From assembly GCA_018817205.1 (NCBI GenBank), contig JAHIUE010000061.1, positions 1 through 8,552 on the forward strand: a stretch of DNA of 8,552 nt, read 5' to 3'. A program made the position numbers and the translations under genes. The first letter of the stretch is position 1, and every line of letters begins with the position of its first letter. The DNA is from Patescibacteria group bacterium (GTDB lineage Bacteria; Patescibacteriota; Microgenomatia; Daviesbacterales; UBA10151). This document shows, piece by piece, positions 1-5,485 of this stretch. The notes beneath the pieces are model-generated. The model searched no databases. It was given only the letters and a program-made list of their open reading frames with translations, and was not told the DNA's origin.

Positions 1-774
1 ACGGTTTGGTCGGAGCTTACAGGCAAGATAAGCAAGTTGGATTCTCTTTTGGCATATGAGTCTGTTTATGAGCAATTTAGAAATTACGGCAGGAAAATTT
101 ATGGAAGAATTGCCAAAAAAATGGGCTGGCAAAAAAGGGCAGGCGAAAAACATACCGATTCATTGTTAAGAGGTTTAGTTTTGCATAGCCTGGGTTCTTT
201 CGGGGATCAAGAAACAATACAAAAAGCAAAAGAGCTGTTTGAAAAAGGAAAAATTGACCCGGATCTTCGAAGCATAGTCTACAATTTGGTTGCGGCAAAC
301 GGGGGTATGGAGGAATTTGAAACTTTGGTGAAAATGTATAAAGAAGAAGAGAACCAGCAGGAAAAAGATAGGCTTGGCAGAAGTTTGGGATTATTTAAGC
401 AAAAAGAAATTTTAGCCAAAACTTTGGAGTTTGCAATTTCAAAAGATGTTCGGTTTCAAAATACTTTGCAGATTATAGTTTCTGTTTGGAGTAATCCTGA
501 AGGTAGATATTTGGCCTGGGAGTTTATGAAAAAGAATTGGAAGATGTTAAAAGAAAGGTATGCGGGAGGGCATTATTTTACCAAAGCATTTATTGCAATG
601 GGGGATTTTACCAAAATAACAGATGCCAAAGATATAGAAAAATTCATTGCCAAAAATCCCACACCCGAGGCCAAAAGAACCATAGCTCAGGCCCTGGAAA
701 AGATTTATTCCAATGCCGAGTGGCTTAAAAGAGACAGAAAAGGTATAATGAATTTTTTAAAGATCTATGCTTAA
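1..774 (+). CDS. M1-family aminopeptidase, C-terminal ERAP1_C-like domain (partial, 5' end outside window)
   Basis: The frame is open from the first base (reading ...VWSELTGKISKLDSLLAYES), so this is the tail of a longer gene rather than one starting at the TTG at 37. The roughly 257 visible residues match the C-terminal helical repeat domain of M1 zinc aminopeptidases of the puromycin-sensitive/ERAP type. Landmarks are KKMGWQ, HTDSLLRGLVL, GDQETIQKAKELF, DPDLRSIVY, QEKDRLGRSLG, the NPEGRYLAWEFMKKNW segment and a final NAEWLKRDRKGIMNFL. In this family the domain caps the active site and shapes access to it; the catalytic GAMEN and HEXXH motifs would lie upstream and cannot be checked. The enzyme would trim N-terminal residues from peptides, probably in the cytoplasm. 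The stop overlaps the start of efp by 8 nt, which suggests co-transcription. Family assignment is firm; substrate specificity is unknown. Confidence 0.9.
   Translation, partial: TVWSELTGKISKLDSLLAYESVYEQFRNYGRKIYGRIAKKMGWQKRAGEKHTDSLLRGLVLHSLGSFGDQETIQKAKELFEKGKIDPDLRSIVYNLVAANGGMEEFETLVKMYKEEENQQEKDRLGRSLGLFKQKEILAKTLEFAISKDVRFQNTLQIIVSVWSNPEGRYLAWEFMKKNWKMLKERYAGGHYFTKAFIAMGDFTKITDAKDIEKFIAKNPTPEAKRTIAQALEKIYSNAEWLKRDRKGIMNFLKIYA
744..749 (+). promoter_or_regulatory. possible -10 hexamer TATAAT upstream of efp
   Basis: A perfect TATAAT lies inside the 3' end of the aminopeptidase gene, 17 nt before the efp ATG. It would give a leader of about 10 nt. No convincing -35 box is visible, and the sequence is coding, so it could be chance. 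It is listed because three other perfect or near-perfect hexamers in this window sit just before start codons. Confidence 0.3.
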
Positions 775-1330
775 TGTAACTGAACTTAGGAATGGGACTT
801 TTTTTAGGGAAGGCAATAATATCCTGCAGGTTTTAACTTACGAACACGTTAAAATGGGCAGGGGTAGCGGTACTATTAAAGTCAAGGTAAAAAATGTCAG
901 AACAGGATCGGTTCTGGAAAAATCCTTTATTACCGGCGCCCGGGTTGATGAGGCTAATATTGAAAAGAAAAAAGCCCAATTTCTCTACCGGGATGGTAAT
1001 GATTTTTCTTTTATGGATCCTGTAAGTTTTGAACAATTTACCGTTTCCGCGCAAGTTTTGGGAGACCAGGTCAAATATTTGAAAGAGGGATTGGAAGTTT
1101 TGCTTATTGTTTCGGGAGATGAGGCATTGGGAATGGAACTTCCCATGAGTTTAAACTACACGATAACAGAAACCGGTCCCGGGGAAAAAGGCAATACTGT
1201 CTCCAATGTTTTCAAAGAAGCTAGTTTAGATAACGGTCTCTCTGTAAAAGTGCCCATGTTTATAAAAATAGGGGAAAGTGTTAAAGTAGATACCAGGAGC
1301 GGAGAATATATAGAAAGGGTAAAGGGGTAA
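767..1330 (+). CDS. efp: Translation elongation factor P (Arg32 type)
   Basis: EF-P binds between the ribosomal P and E sites and relieves stalling at consecutive prolines. The 187 residues match the family length and its three-domain layout. An N-terminal KOW-like domain carries EHVKMGRGSGTIKVKVKN (residues 26-43), a central OB domain contains the LPMSLNYTITETGPGEKGN stretch, and the C-terminal OB domain ends in MFIKIGESVKVDTRSGEYIERV. The tip of the domain I loop, modified in many bacteria, is Arg32 in the context KMGRGSG, instead of the E. coli-type lysine or the usual KPGKG. No EarP, EpmA or EpmB gene is present here, so modification is unknown. The start overlaps the aminopeptidase stop, with only a weak AAAGAT upstream. 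The last residues (RVKG) and the stop codon are encoded by a heptamer array. Confidence 0.96.
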   Translation: MLNVTELRNGTFFREGNNILQVLTYEHVKMGRGSGTIKVKVKNVRTGSVLEKSFITGARVDEANIEKKKAQFLYRDGNDFSFMDPVSFEQFTVSAQVLGDQVKYLKEGLEVLLIVSGDEALGMELPMSLNYTITETGPGEKGNTVSNVFKEASLDNGLSVKVPMFIKIGESVKVDTRSGEYIERVKG

Positions 1331-1344
1331 GCGGAAAGCGTAAA
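1317..1344 (+). repeat. Four-unit heptamer array, G-N-G-T-A-A-A family (copy A1)
   Basis: There are four consecutive 7-nt units: unit 1 GGGTAAA, unit 2 GGGGTAA, unit 3 GCGGAAA and unit 4 GCGTAAA. The flanking heptamers do not match, so the array is exactly four units (28 nt). It supplies the efp stop codon (TAA in unit 2) and ends 2 nt before the galU ATG, so it fills the whole intergenic space. Related arrays lie at 6225-6252 and, inverted, at 6263-6290. Confidence 0.85.
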
Positions 1345-1346
1345 GT

Positions 1347-2246
1347 ATGGCAAAGAAAATTACAAAAGCATTAATACCTGCAGCAGGATTTGGGACCAGG
1401 TTTTTGCCCCAAACCAAAGCCATGCCCAAAGAAATGCTTCCCATTGTTGATAAGCCCGTTATCCAATATGTGGTTGAAGAGATTGTTTCCTCAGGCATAG
1501 ACAATATTATTATTGTTACCGGTGCCACCAAACGGGCAATCGAAGATCATTTTGATGCCCCTAATGAAGACCTTGTACAAAATTTGGTAAACGGCAAAAA
1601 ATCTCGGGCTTTGGAGCAAATCGAACATATTTCCGAAATGGCCAATTTTATTTATATCAGGCAAAAAGGGCCTTACGGCAATGGCACACCCGTTCTTTCC
1701 GGCGAATCTGTAATTGGAGATGAGCCGTTTGCGGTTGTCTGGGGAGATGAGTTTATTTATTCAGAACCGCCGCGGTTAAAGCAGATGATTGATGTGTATG
1801 AAAAATACGGAGGAATGGTTATTTCAGGCGTGCGGATTGAAAAGAAAGAAGATCTTAAACGGTATGGTATCGCAGATTTGGAACCGGTGGAAGATAATGT
1901 TTATAAAATTAAATCAATCGTGGAAAAACCAGAACCGAACGAGGTTTCTTCTGATATTGCCATGATTGGAGCATATATTTTACCATCGGAGATTTTTTCT
2001 GCTTTGAAAAGAGTTAAGCCTGGGAAAGGTGGGGAAATCTGGCTGGTTGATGCAATTAATATGCTTAAAGATGAAGGAGTGCCTTTGTATGCTGTAGAAA
2101 TAGAAAACGGCAAATACTTTGATACCGGGAATAAACTGGAATATATGAAAACCGTAGTGGAACTGGCCAAGACCCATCCTGAAATAGGTAAAGAGTTTAG
2201 TAAGTTTCTTAAAGATCTAGTGAATAAACCGAAGAACCAAAACTAG
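1347..2246 (+). CDS. galU: UTP--glucose-1-phosphate uridylyltransferase
   Basis: This cytoplasmic enzyme makes UDP-glucose from UTP and glucose-1-phosphate, the precursor for surface glycans. It has 299 residues, normal for GalU. The nucleotide-binding signature runs IPAAGFGTRFLPQTKAMPKE (residues 10-29), followed by MLPIVDKPVIQYVVEE. Further family landmarks are IGDEPFAVVWGDE with Asp134 at the metal-binding position, IVEKPEPNE, and PGKGGEIWLVDAI. Two positions differ from well-studied GalU proteins: the usual GLGHA segment reads YGNGTPVL (residues 110-117), and the GDD motif is GDE. Both may be lineage signatures, and a related nucleotidyltransferase specificity cannot be excluded. There is no Shine-Dalgarno sequence apart from a weak GGAAAG inside the preceding array. 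The 3' end overlaps a convergent gene by 30 nt. Confidence 0.92.
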   Translation: MAKKITKALIPAAGFGTRFLPQTKAMPKEMLPIVDKPVIQYVVEEIVSSGIDNIIIVTGATKRAIEDHFDAPNEDLVQNLVNGKKSRALEQIEHISEMANFIYIRQKGPYGNGTPVLSGESVIGDEPFAVVWGDEFIYSEPPRLKQMIDVYEKYGGMVISGVRIEKKEDLKRYGIADLEPVEDNVYKIKSIVEKPEPNEVSSDIAMIGAYILPSEIFSALKRVKPGKGGEIWLVDAINMLKDEGVPLYAVEIENGKYFDTGNKLEYMKTVVELAKTHPEIGKEFSKFLKDLVNKPKNQN

Positions 2247-2663
2247 GCCGGTGACTGTGGCTGCTTGTGTTAATATCCCCCAGGGCATTTTGGTTTTTCT
2301 ATTAGTTTGATGGCTAAATTTGTAAAATGTGGAAAAAGGGAAAAACTTCCAGTTAAACAGAAGGTATGGCATTTGCATAATATCCCACGATTCGGAGGCA
2401 AAGATACAGATAAGAAGATAGAGAGGATTGGTGGTTGTGCCGAATATTAAAAAAGTTACCGCTATCCCGAAAATTAAATCACTCGAAGATTGGAAAAGTA
2501 ACAAGGTTTTACTTTTTTTTCTCCAACCGTAACCAAAATCCCAGTGAGGAATCATATCAACAATCGGATGAGAGATGGCAGAGATGGAAATACCTAAAGC
2601 AGGATTGTTGCCGGTAGATGCGGCAATTGCTCCGCCTATTAATGCATGTGCCGTTGCTGTCAT
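2217..2663 (-). CDS. Small integral membrane protein with conserved His/Asp motif (putative YdjM/DUF457-like hydrolase)
   Basis: The only minus-strand gene encodes 148 residues. Three hydrophobic stretches are visible: residues 6-30, about 53-90 (possibly two passes) and 128-147. The striking motif is SHPIVDMIPHWD (residues 31-42), with His6 upstream and His118 in a polar stretch downstream. This pattern of histidines and aspartates at membrane borders resembles the family annotated as membrane-bound metal-dependent hydrolases (YdjM/DUF457). I infer that relationship from the motif only; substrate and reaction are unknown. The ATG start gives the expected MTATAHALIGG opening, with only a weak AAAGA upstream. 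The gene converges with galU, overlapping its last 30 nt, and diverges from the lgt-like gene across a repeat-filled spacer. Confidence 0.75.
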   Translation of the reverse strand: MTATAHALIGGAIAASTGNNPALGISISAISHPIVDMIPHWDFGYGWRKKSKTLLLFQSSSDLIFGIAVTFLIFGTTTNPLYLLICIFASESWDIMQMPYLLFNWKFFPFSTFYKFSHQTNRKTKMPWGILTQAATVTGLVLVLRFIH

Positions 2664-2673
2664 TCTTTAAAAG

Positions 2674-2740
2674 TCTTCAGCCGTCAGTCATCAGTCGTCA
2701 GACTTTTTTAGTCTGAAAGCTGATAACTGAAGACTGAGAG
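2674..2740. repeat. Inverted pair of four-unit NNNTCAG heptamer arrays (hairpin)
   Basis: The left array (2674-2701, plus strand) has units TCTTCAG; CCGTCAG; TCATCAG; TCGTCAG. The right array (2713-2740), read on the minus strand, has units CTCTCAG; TCTTCAG; TTATCAG; CTTTCAG. Including the flanks, the arms 2672-2704 and 2710-2742 are 33 nt each, match at 24 of 33 positions, and enclose a TTTTT loop (2705-2709), so a long imperfect hairpin can form. The right arm shares 17 identical nucleotides with the array inside the pseudouridine synthase gene. The pair lies in the spacer between divergent genes, so it is not an ordinary terminator. Confidence 0.88.
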
Positions 2741-2773
2741 CTATTCTTCAGTATATCAGCTTTTGTCAATACA

Positions 2774-2818
2774 TTCGACTTCGCTCAGTATTGATCCTGA
2801 GTTTGCCGAAGGATCAAT
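2774..2818. repeat. Palindromic intergenic element
   Basis: A 9-bp perfect inverted repeat, ATTGATCCT (2790-2798) with AGGATCAAT (2810-2818), encloses an 11-nt loop. An alternative pairing is CTCAG (2784-2788) with CTGAG (2797-2801), flanked by partly complementary TTCGAC and GCCGAA. The stretch TTCGACTTCGCTCAG resembles interspersed palindromes I recall from several environmental bacterial lineages. No T-run follows, so it is not a clear terminator. It lies 36 nt upstream of the lgt-like start codon, in the untranslated or promoter region. Confidence 0.7.
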
Positions 2819-2854
2819 TTGCTTCAAATTAATACATATGGTAGGCTAGTTGGA

Positions 2855-3757
2855 ATGTATCCGGTGCTTTTTTCCATAGGTAAATTTTCAGTTTCCTCAT
2901 ATGGGGTATTTTTGGCATTGGGCTTTGTGTCTGCCATTTTTCTGGTCTGGAGACTTTCCCGTGCTTGGGATCTTAACGAAGAAAAAACTTTGGATTTAAC
3001 CCTTTTTACCATACTTGGCGGAATACTCGGGGCAAGAATTATCTTTGTTATTGAAAATTTAAATTATTTTTTAATGGCGCCTTTAAATATTATTCTAATC
3101 CATAAAATTCCCGGATTTTCCTTTTGGGGAGGGATCTTGGGCGGATCCGTGATGCTTTATTTCCTCACCAAACGCTCACGGATGGATTTTTGGCAGGTAG
3201 CCGATATTGCGTCAGTGGGACTTTTTGCGGGACTGATTTTCTCCAATTTGGGATGTTTTGCAGGCGGATGCAATGTCGGCATTCCGTTAAAAGCTTTTTT
3301 TGCAGTCCCGATGGTAGGAGCTTTAGGTAAAAGATGGCCCATTCAAATTATTGAGGCATCCGTACTTACTTTTGGCTTACTTAAAATATGGTCTGCTGCC
3401 ATCCATTTTCACCAAAGAGGGAAAATAGTTAGCTTAACTTTAATCTACATTGGTATATTAAAACTTTTACTTGATCCTCTTAAACAAGATCATTCGGAGA
3501 GGGGACTCTGGTCGAGTATGATTATTTTAGGCCTGGTTATTTATTACAGAATTACAAGACAAAATCCAATATTACATTTGAAAACATTGGGTAAATATTT
3601 GGTTATGTTAATTACAGATCAAAATACCAGAAAAGAGGCGGTGCAAACTTTCAGTAAAACTTGTTATAATCAAAAGGCCAATTTTTTTTGGCAAGTACGA
3701 AACTTAAAAAAAGCATTAAGGAGGTTAAATGTTAAATTTTCCAGGAAAAACTCTTGA
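2855..3757 (+). CDS. Lgt-family membrane protein with substituted catalytic residues (divergent prolipoprotein diacylglyceryl transferase-like)
   Basis: The ATG at 2855 is preferred over an upstream in-frame TTG at 2819 because it gives MYPVLFSIGKFSVSSYGVF, the typical Lgt opening; the protein is 300 residues. Lgt transfers diacylglycerol from phosphatidylglycerol to the lipobox cysteine of prolipoproteins. The fold is recognisable: YGVFLALGF, GGILGARIIF, PGFSFWGGILGG and LGCFAGGCNVG, with about seven hydrophobic segments. By my alignment to E. coli Lgt, the functional positions are replaced: His103 by Trp91, Arg143 by Asn131, Asn146 by Cys134, Glu151 by Cys139 and Arg239 by Lys203. A basic tail of about 70 residues (232-300) is also unusual. 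It may be a divergent transferase or a repurposed paralogue. The 3' end overlaps the next gene by 29 nt, indicating translational coupling. Confidence 0.8.
   Translation: MYPVLFSIGKFSVSSYGVFLALGFVSAIFLVWRLSRAWDLNEEKTLDLTLFTILGGILGARIIFVIENLNYFLMAPLNIILIHKIPGFSFWGGILGGSVMLYFLTKRSRMDFWQVADIASVGLFAGLIFSNLGCFAGGCNVGIPLKAFFAVPMVGALGKRWPIQIIEASVLTFGLLKIWSAAIHFHQRGKIVSLTLIYIGILKLLLDPLKQDHSERGLWSSMIILGLVIYYRITRQNPILHLKTLGKYLVMLITDQNTRKEAVQTFSKTCYNQKANFFWQVRNLKKALRRLNVKFSRKNS
3718..3724 (+). promoter_or_regulatory. Strong Shine-Dalgarno sequence of the DksA-like gene
   Basis: AAGGAGG lies 4 nt before the ATG at 3729 and inside the end of the lgt-like gene. It fixes the start of the DksA-like gene. 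It is the only full-strength ribosome binding site seen in this window. Confidence 0.85.
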
Positions 3758-4094
3758 GTTTGTCAAAAAACATCTGCTTCATCAGCAGAGAGAGGTGAAT
3801 AAAAACTTAAGAGGGATAGAGGAAGATGATCCGGCCAAATCACCGGCTCTGGCAGAAAGCTCAGAGCCCGGCACCGATTCATATATTGCCGAATCTCATG
3901 CAAAAAGAGTCATTTTGCAAGATCAGCTGATGAAGATGAAAAATACCATTAGACTGACGCTTTCCAAAATCAAAATAGGAACTTATGGGAAATGTGACGG
4001 TTGCGGCAAATGGATAGAAGGAGAGCGCCTTCAAGCTTTGCCCACAGCCCAATATTGTCTGTCTTGCTCCAGGAAAACTCCCCGGGTTAGATGA
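3729..4094 (+). CDS. DksA/TraR-family C4 zinc-finger protein
   Basis: The 121-residue protein has the DksA/TraR layout: a helical, coiled-coil-prone N-terminal region (about 8-80) followed by a C4 zinc finger, Cys89-X2-Cys92-X17-Cys110-X2-Cys113, in CDGCGKWIEGERLQALPTAQYCLSC order. Proteins of this family insert the coiled coil into the secondary channel of RNA polymerase and change transcription initiation, often with ppGpp. The region around residues 31-56 (EEDDPAK...TDSYIAES) corresponds to the coiled-coil tip. It does not show the exact DksA tip signature, so ppGpp co-regulation is not certain. The start is fixed by a strong AAGGAGG. It overlaps the lgt-like gene by 29 nt, and its TGA stop is also part of a promoter-like sequence for the next gene. 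Confidence 0.9.
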   Translation: MLNFPGKTLEFVKKHLLHQQREVNKNLRGIEEDDPAKSPALAESSEPGTDSYIAESHAKRVILQDQLMKMKNTIRLTLSKIKIGTYGKCDGCGKWIEGERLQALPTAQYCLSCSRKTPRVR

Positions 4095-4100
4095 TATAAT
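4092..4100 (+). promoter_or_regulatory. Extended -10 promoter element of the histidine kinase gene, likely leaderless
   Basis: TGATATAAT fits the extended -10 form TGnTATAAT exactly, and its TGA is the stop codon of the DksA-like gene. Eight bases separate the hexamer from the kinase ATG (4109), so transcription would start at or within 1-2 nt of the start codon. There is no Shine-Dalgarno sequence and no good -35 box. An in-frame stop at 4097 rules out a start further upstream. Confidence 0.6.
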
Positions 4101-4108
4101 CAAATTTA

Positions 4109-5086
4109 ATGATTATTATTGTCAGCCTTGGCCTTTTGGCAATCATTTTAGTAATAAATCTTTTCTACAATAGAAGAACAAAAGATTTAGAAGAACGCAA
4201 CAAGGAACTCATGGTTTTAACAGCGGAGAATACCAAAGCATATGAACAATTGCGTAATACATCAAATCTTCTAATTGAAGCTAACCGGAAATTAAAGGAG
4301 CTTGATATCATTAAGGATGATTTTGTGTCTATTGCCTCGCATGAGCTTAGGACTCCCATGACCGCTATCCGTTCCTATGCCTGGATGGTTTTGCACCGCA
4401 GTAATGTGCCTTTGCCGGATAATGTTGAGAAATATTTAGTGAGGATTTCAATATCCACGGAACGGATGATCAATTTAGTCAATGACATGTTGAATATCTC
4501 TCGGATTGAATCGGGCAGGATAGAGATTAAACCTGAGCCGGTGGATTTGATTTCGCTTGGCAAAGATATAGTAGATGAGGTTTACTATTCAAAATCCACC
4601 GCCAAAAATATCAAGTTTATACTTTTGGAGGAAAAGTTGCCAAAAATTTTCGCCGATCCGGAGAAACTCCGGCAGGTCTTCCTTAATATTTTGGGCAATG
4701 CCTTAAAGTTTTCATCAAACGGCGGGAAAATCACCATAAGCTTTTTTACGGACGGTCGGACGATTGAGACTCGAATTAAAGACGAAGGACCGGGTTTGGC
4801 CCGGGAAGATTTAGGGAGATTGTTTAAAAAATTCGGAAGGTTGGACAACAGCTATACTTCAGTCGCAACCTCTGGTGGAACAGGTTTGGGACTTTATATT
4901 TCCAAAAATTTGATAGAACTGATGAAAGGTAGAATTTGGGCAACATCCGAAGGTTTGGGGAAAGGGTCAACTTTTACTTTTGCTTTGCCTGTAGCTAGCC
5001 CGGAGGTAATAAAACATGCTGATCAATATTTTGTAAAAGCCAAGGGTGAAGCAAAAAGTTTGGAACCGGCAGCAATAGTAGTATAA
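4109..5086 (+). CDS. Membrane-anchored sensor histidine kinase
   Basis: The protein has 325 residues. One hydrophobic segment (2-20) anchors it, followed by a coiled-coil linker (about 24-68), a HisKA dimerisation domain with the phospho-acceptor His78 in FVSIASHELRTPMTAIRSY, and an HATPase_c domain. The ATP-binding boxes are complete: N box with Asn197 (LNILGNALKFS), G1 box DEGPG from Asp225, F box LFKKFGRLD, and G2 box GGTGLGL (residues 256-262). There is no periplasmic or PAS sensor domain, so the signal is probably sensed by the membrane segment, the linker or a partner protein. A short tail (about 293-325) follows the kinase core. The receiver gene starts 10 nt downstream and is the obvious partner. 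The start is fixed by an upstream in-frame stop; the gene appears leaderless. Confidence 0.95.
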   Translation: MIIIVSLGLLAIILVINLFYNRRTKDLEERNKELMVLTAENTKAYEQLRNTSNLLIEANRKLKELDIIKDDFVSIASHELRTPMTAIRSYAWMVLHRSNVPLPDNVEKYLVRISISTERMINLVNDMLNISRIESGRIEIKPEPVDLISLGKDIVDEVYYSKSTAKNIKFILLEEKLPKIFADPEKLRQVFLNILGNALKFSSNGGKITISFFTDGRTIETRIKDEGPGLAREDLGRLFKKFGRLDNSYTSVATSGGTGLGLYISKNLIELMKGRIWATSEGLGKGSTFTFALPVASPEVIKHADQYFVKAKGEAKSLEPAAIVV

Positions 5087-5087
5087 T
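5082..5087 (+). promoter_or_regulatory. -10 hexamer TATAAT of the receiver gene, likely leaderless
   Basis: A perfect TATAAT overlaps the TAA stop of the kinase gene and lies 9 nt before the receiver ATG (5097). No Shine-Dalgarno sequence is present in between (AATTATCTT). The spacing copies the arrangement before the kinase gene. No -35 box is evident. Confidence 0.55.
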
Positions 5088-5096
5088 AATTATCTT

Positions 5097-5474
5097 ATGA
5101 ATAAAAAGATTCTTATTGTTGAAGACGACCAATTTTTAAGGGAGTTTTATCAGGAGCTTTTGACGGGAGAAGGGTATACTGTGGATATGGCTGAGGAAGG
5201 GGAAATTGCTTTGTCAAAGATCCAAAACAATCCTTATGATCTGGTGCTTTTGGATATTATGCTGCCAAAAAAAGACGGTGTGCAGATTTTAAATGATTTA
5301 AAAGCGAAAGGTCCAAAAACACCAAATGTGATTATTGTGGTGTTAACCAATCTGGAGCAGGATCTGATGATTAAAAAATGCTTTGATTTGGGAGCTGAAG
5401 GGTATTTAATTAAATCCGCTTTAAATCCTGATCAGGTTTTAACAGAGATCAAAAGCTACTTGAATAGGGCTTAA
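5097..5474 (+). CDS. Stand-alone response regulator (REC domain only)
   Basis: The 125 residues form one CheY-like receiver domain with no output domain. The acidic pocket is Glu9-Asp10-Asp11 (ILIVEDD), the phosphorylation site is Asp53 in LLDIMLPKKDG, and the switch residues are Thr84 and Lys106. All key residues are present, so it should be phosphorylated, most simply by the kinase encoded just upstream. Without a DNA-binding domain it must act by protein contact, as a phosphorelay intermediate or as a single-domain regulator. The start is fixed: an in-frame TAG lies at 5079 and there is no other start codon before MNKKILIVEDD. There is no ribosome binding site; a TATAAT lies 9 nt upstream. 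The next gene follows after 11 nt. Confidence 0.95.
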   Translation: MNKKILIVEDDQFLREFYQELLTGEGYTVDMAEEGEIALSKIQNNPYDLVLLDIMLPKKDGVQILNDLKAKGPKTPNVIIVVLTNLEQDLMIKKCFDLGAEGYLIKSALNPDQVLTEIKSYLNRA

Positions 5475-5485
5475 ATAAAGTAAGA

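Noticed and set aside
37..39. TTG at 37 as start of the first gene
   Set aside because: The frame is open to base 1 and the upstream residues continue the aminopeptidase C-terminal domain, so the gene is cut by the window rather than starting here.
2674..2740. CRISPR-like or Rho-independent terminator interpretation of the repeats
   Set aside because: Units are 7 nt with no spacers, so not CRISPR. The hairpin sits between divergent genes and the T-run is in its loop, so not a terminator.
2763..2790. Possible promoter with TTGTCA as -35 in the divergent spacer
   Set aside because: The hexamer 17 nt downstream (CAGTAT) matches the -10 consensus at only three positions, and the stretch is part of the repeat element.
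2819..2854. TTG start for the lgt-like gene, 12 codons upstream
   Set aside because: The ATG at 2855 gives the canonical Lgt N-terminus (MYPVLFSIG); the upstream codons overlap the end of the palindromic element and match nothing in the family.
3665..3670. TATAAT inside the lgt-like gene
   Set aside because: It lies about 58 nt before the DksA-like start, which has its own strong ribosome binding site; there is no supporting -35 box, so it is treated as chance.
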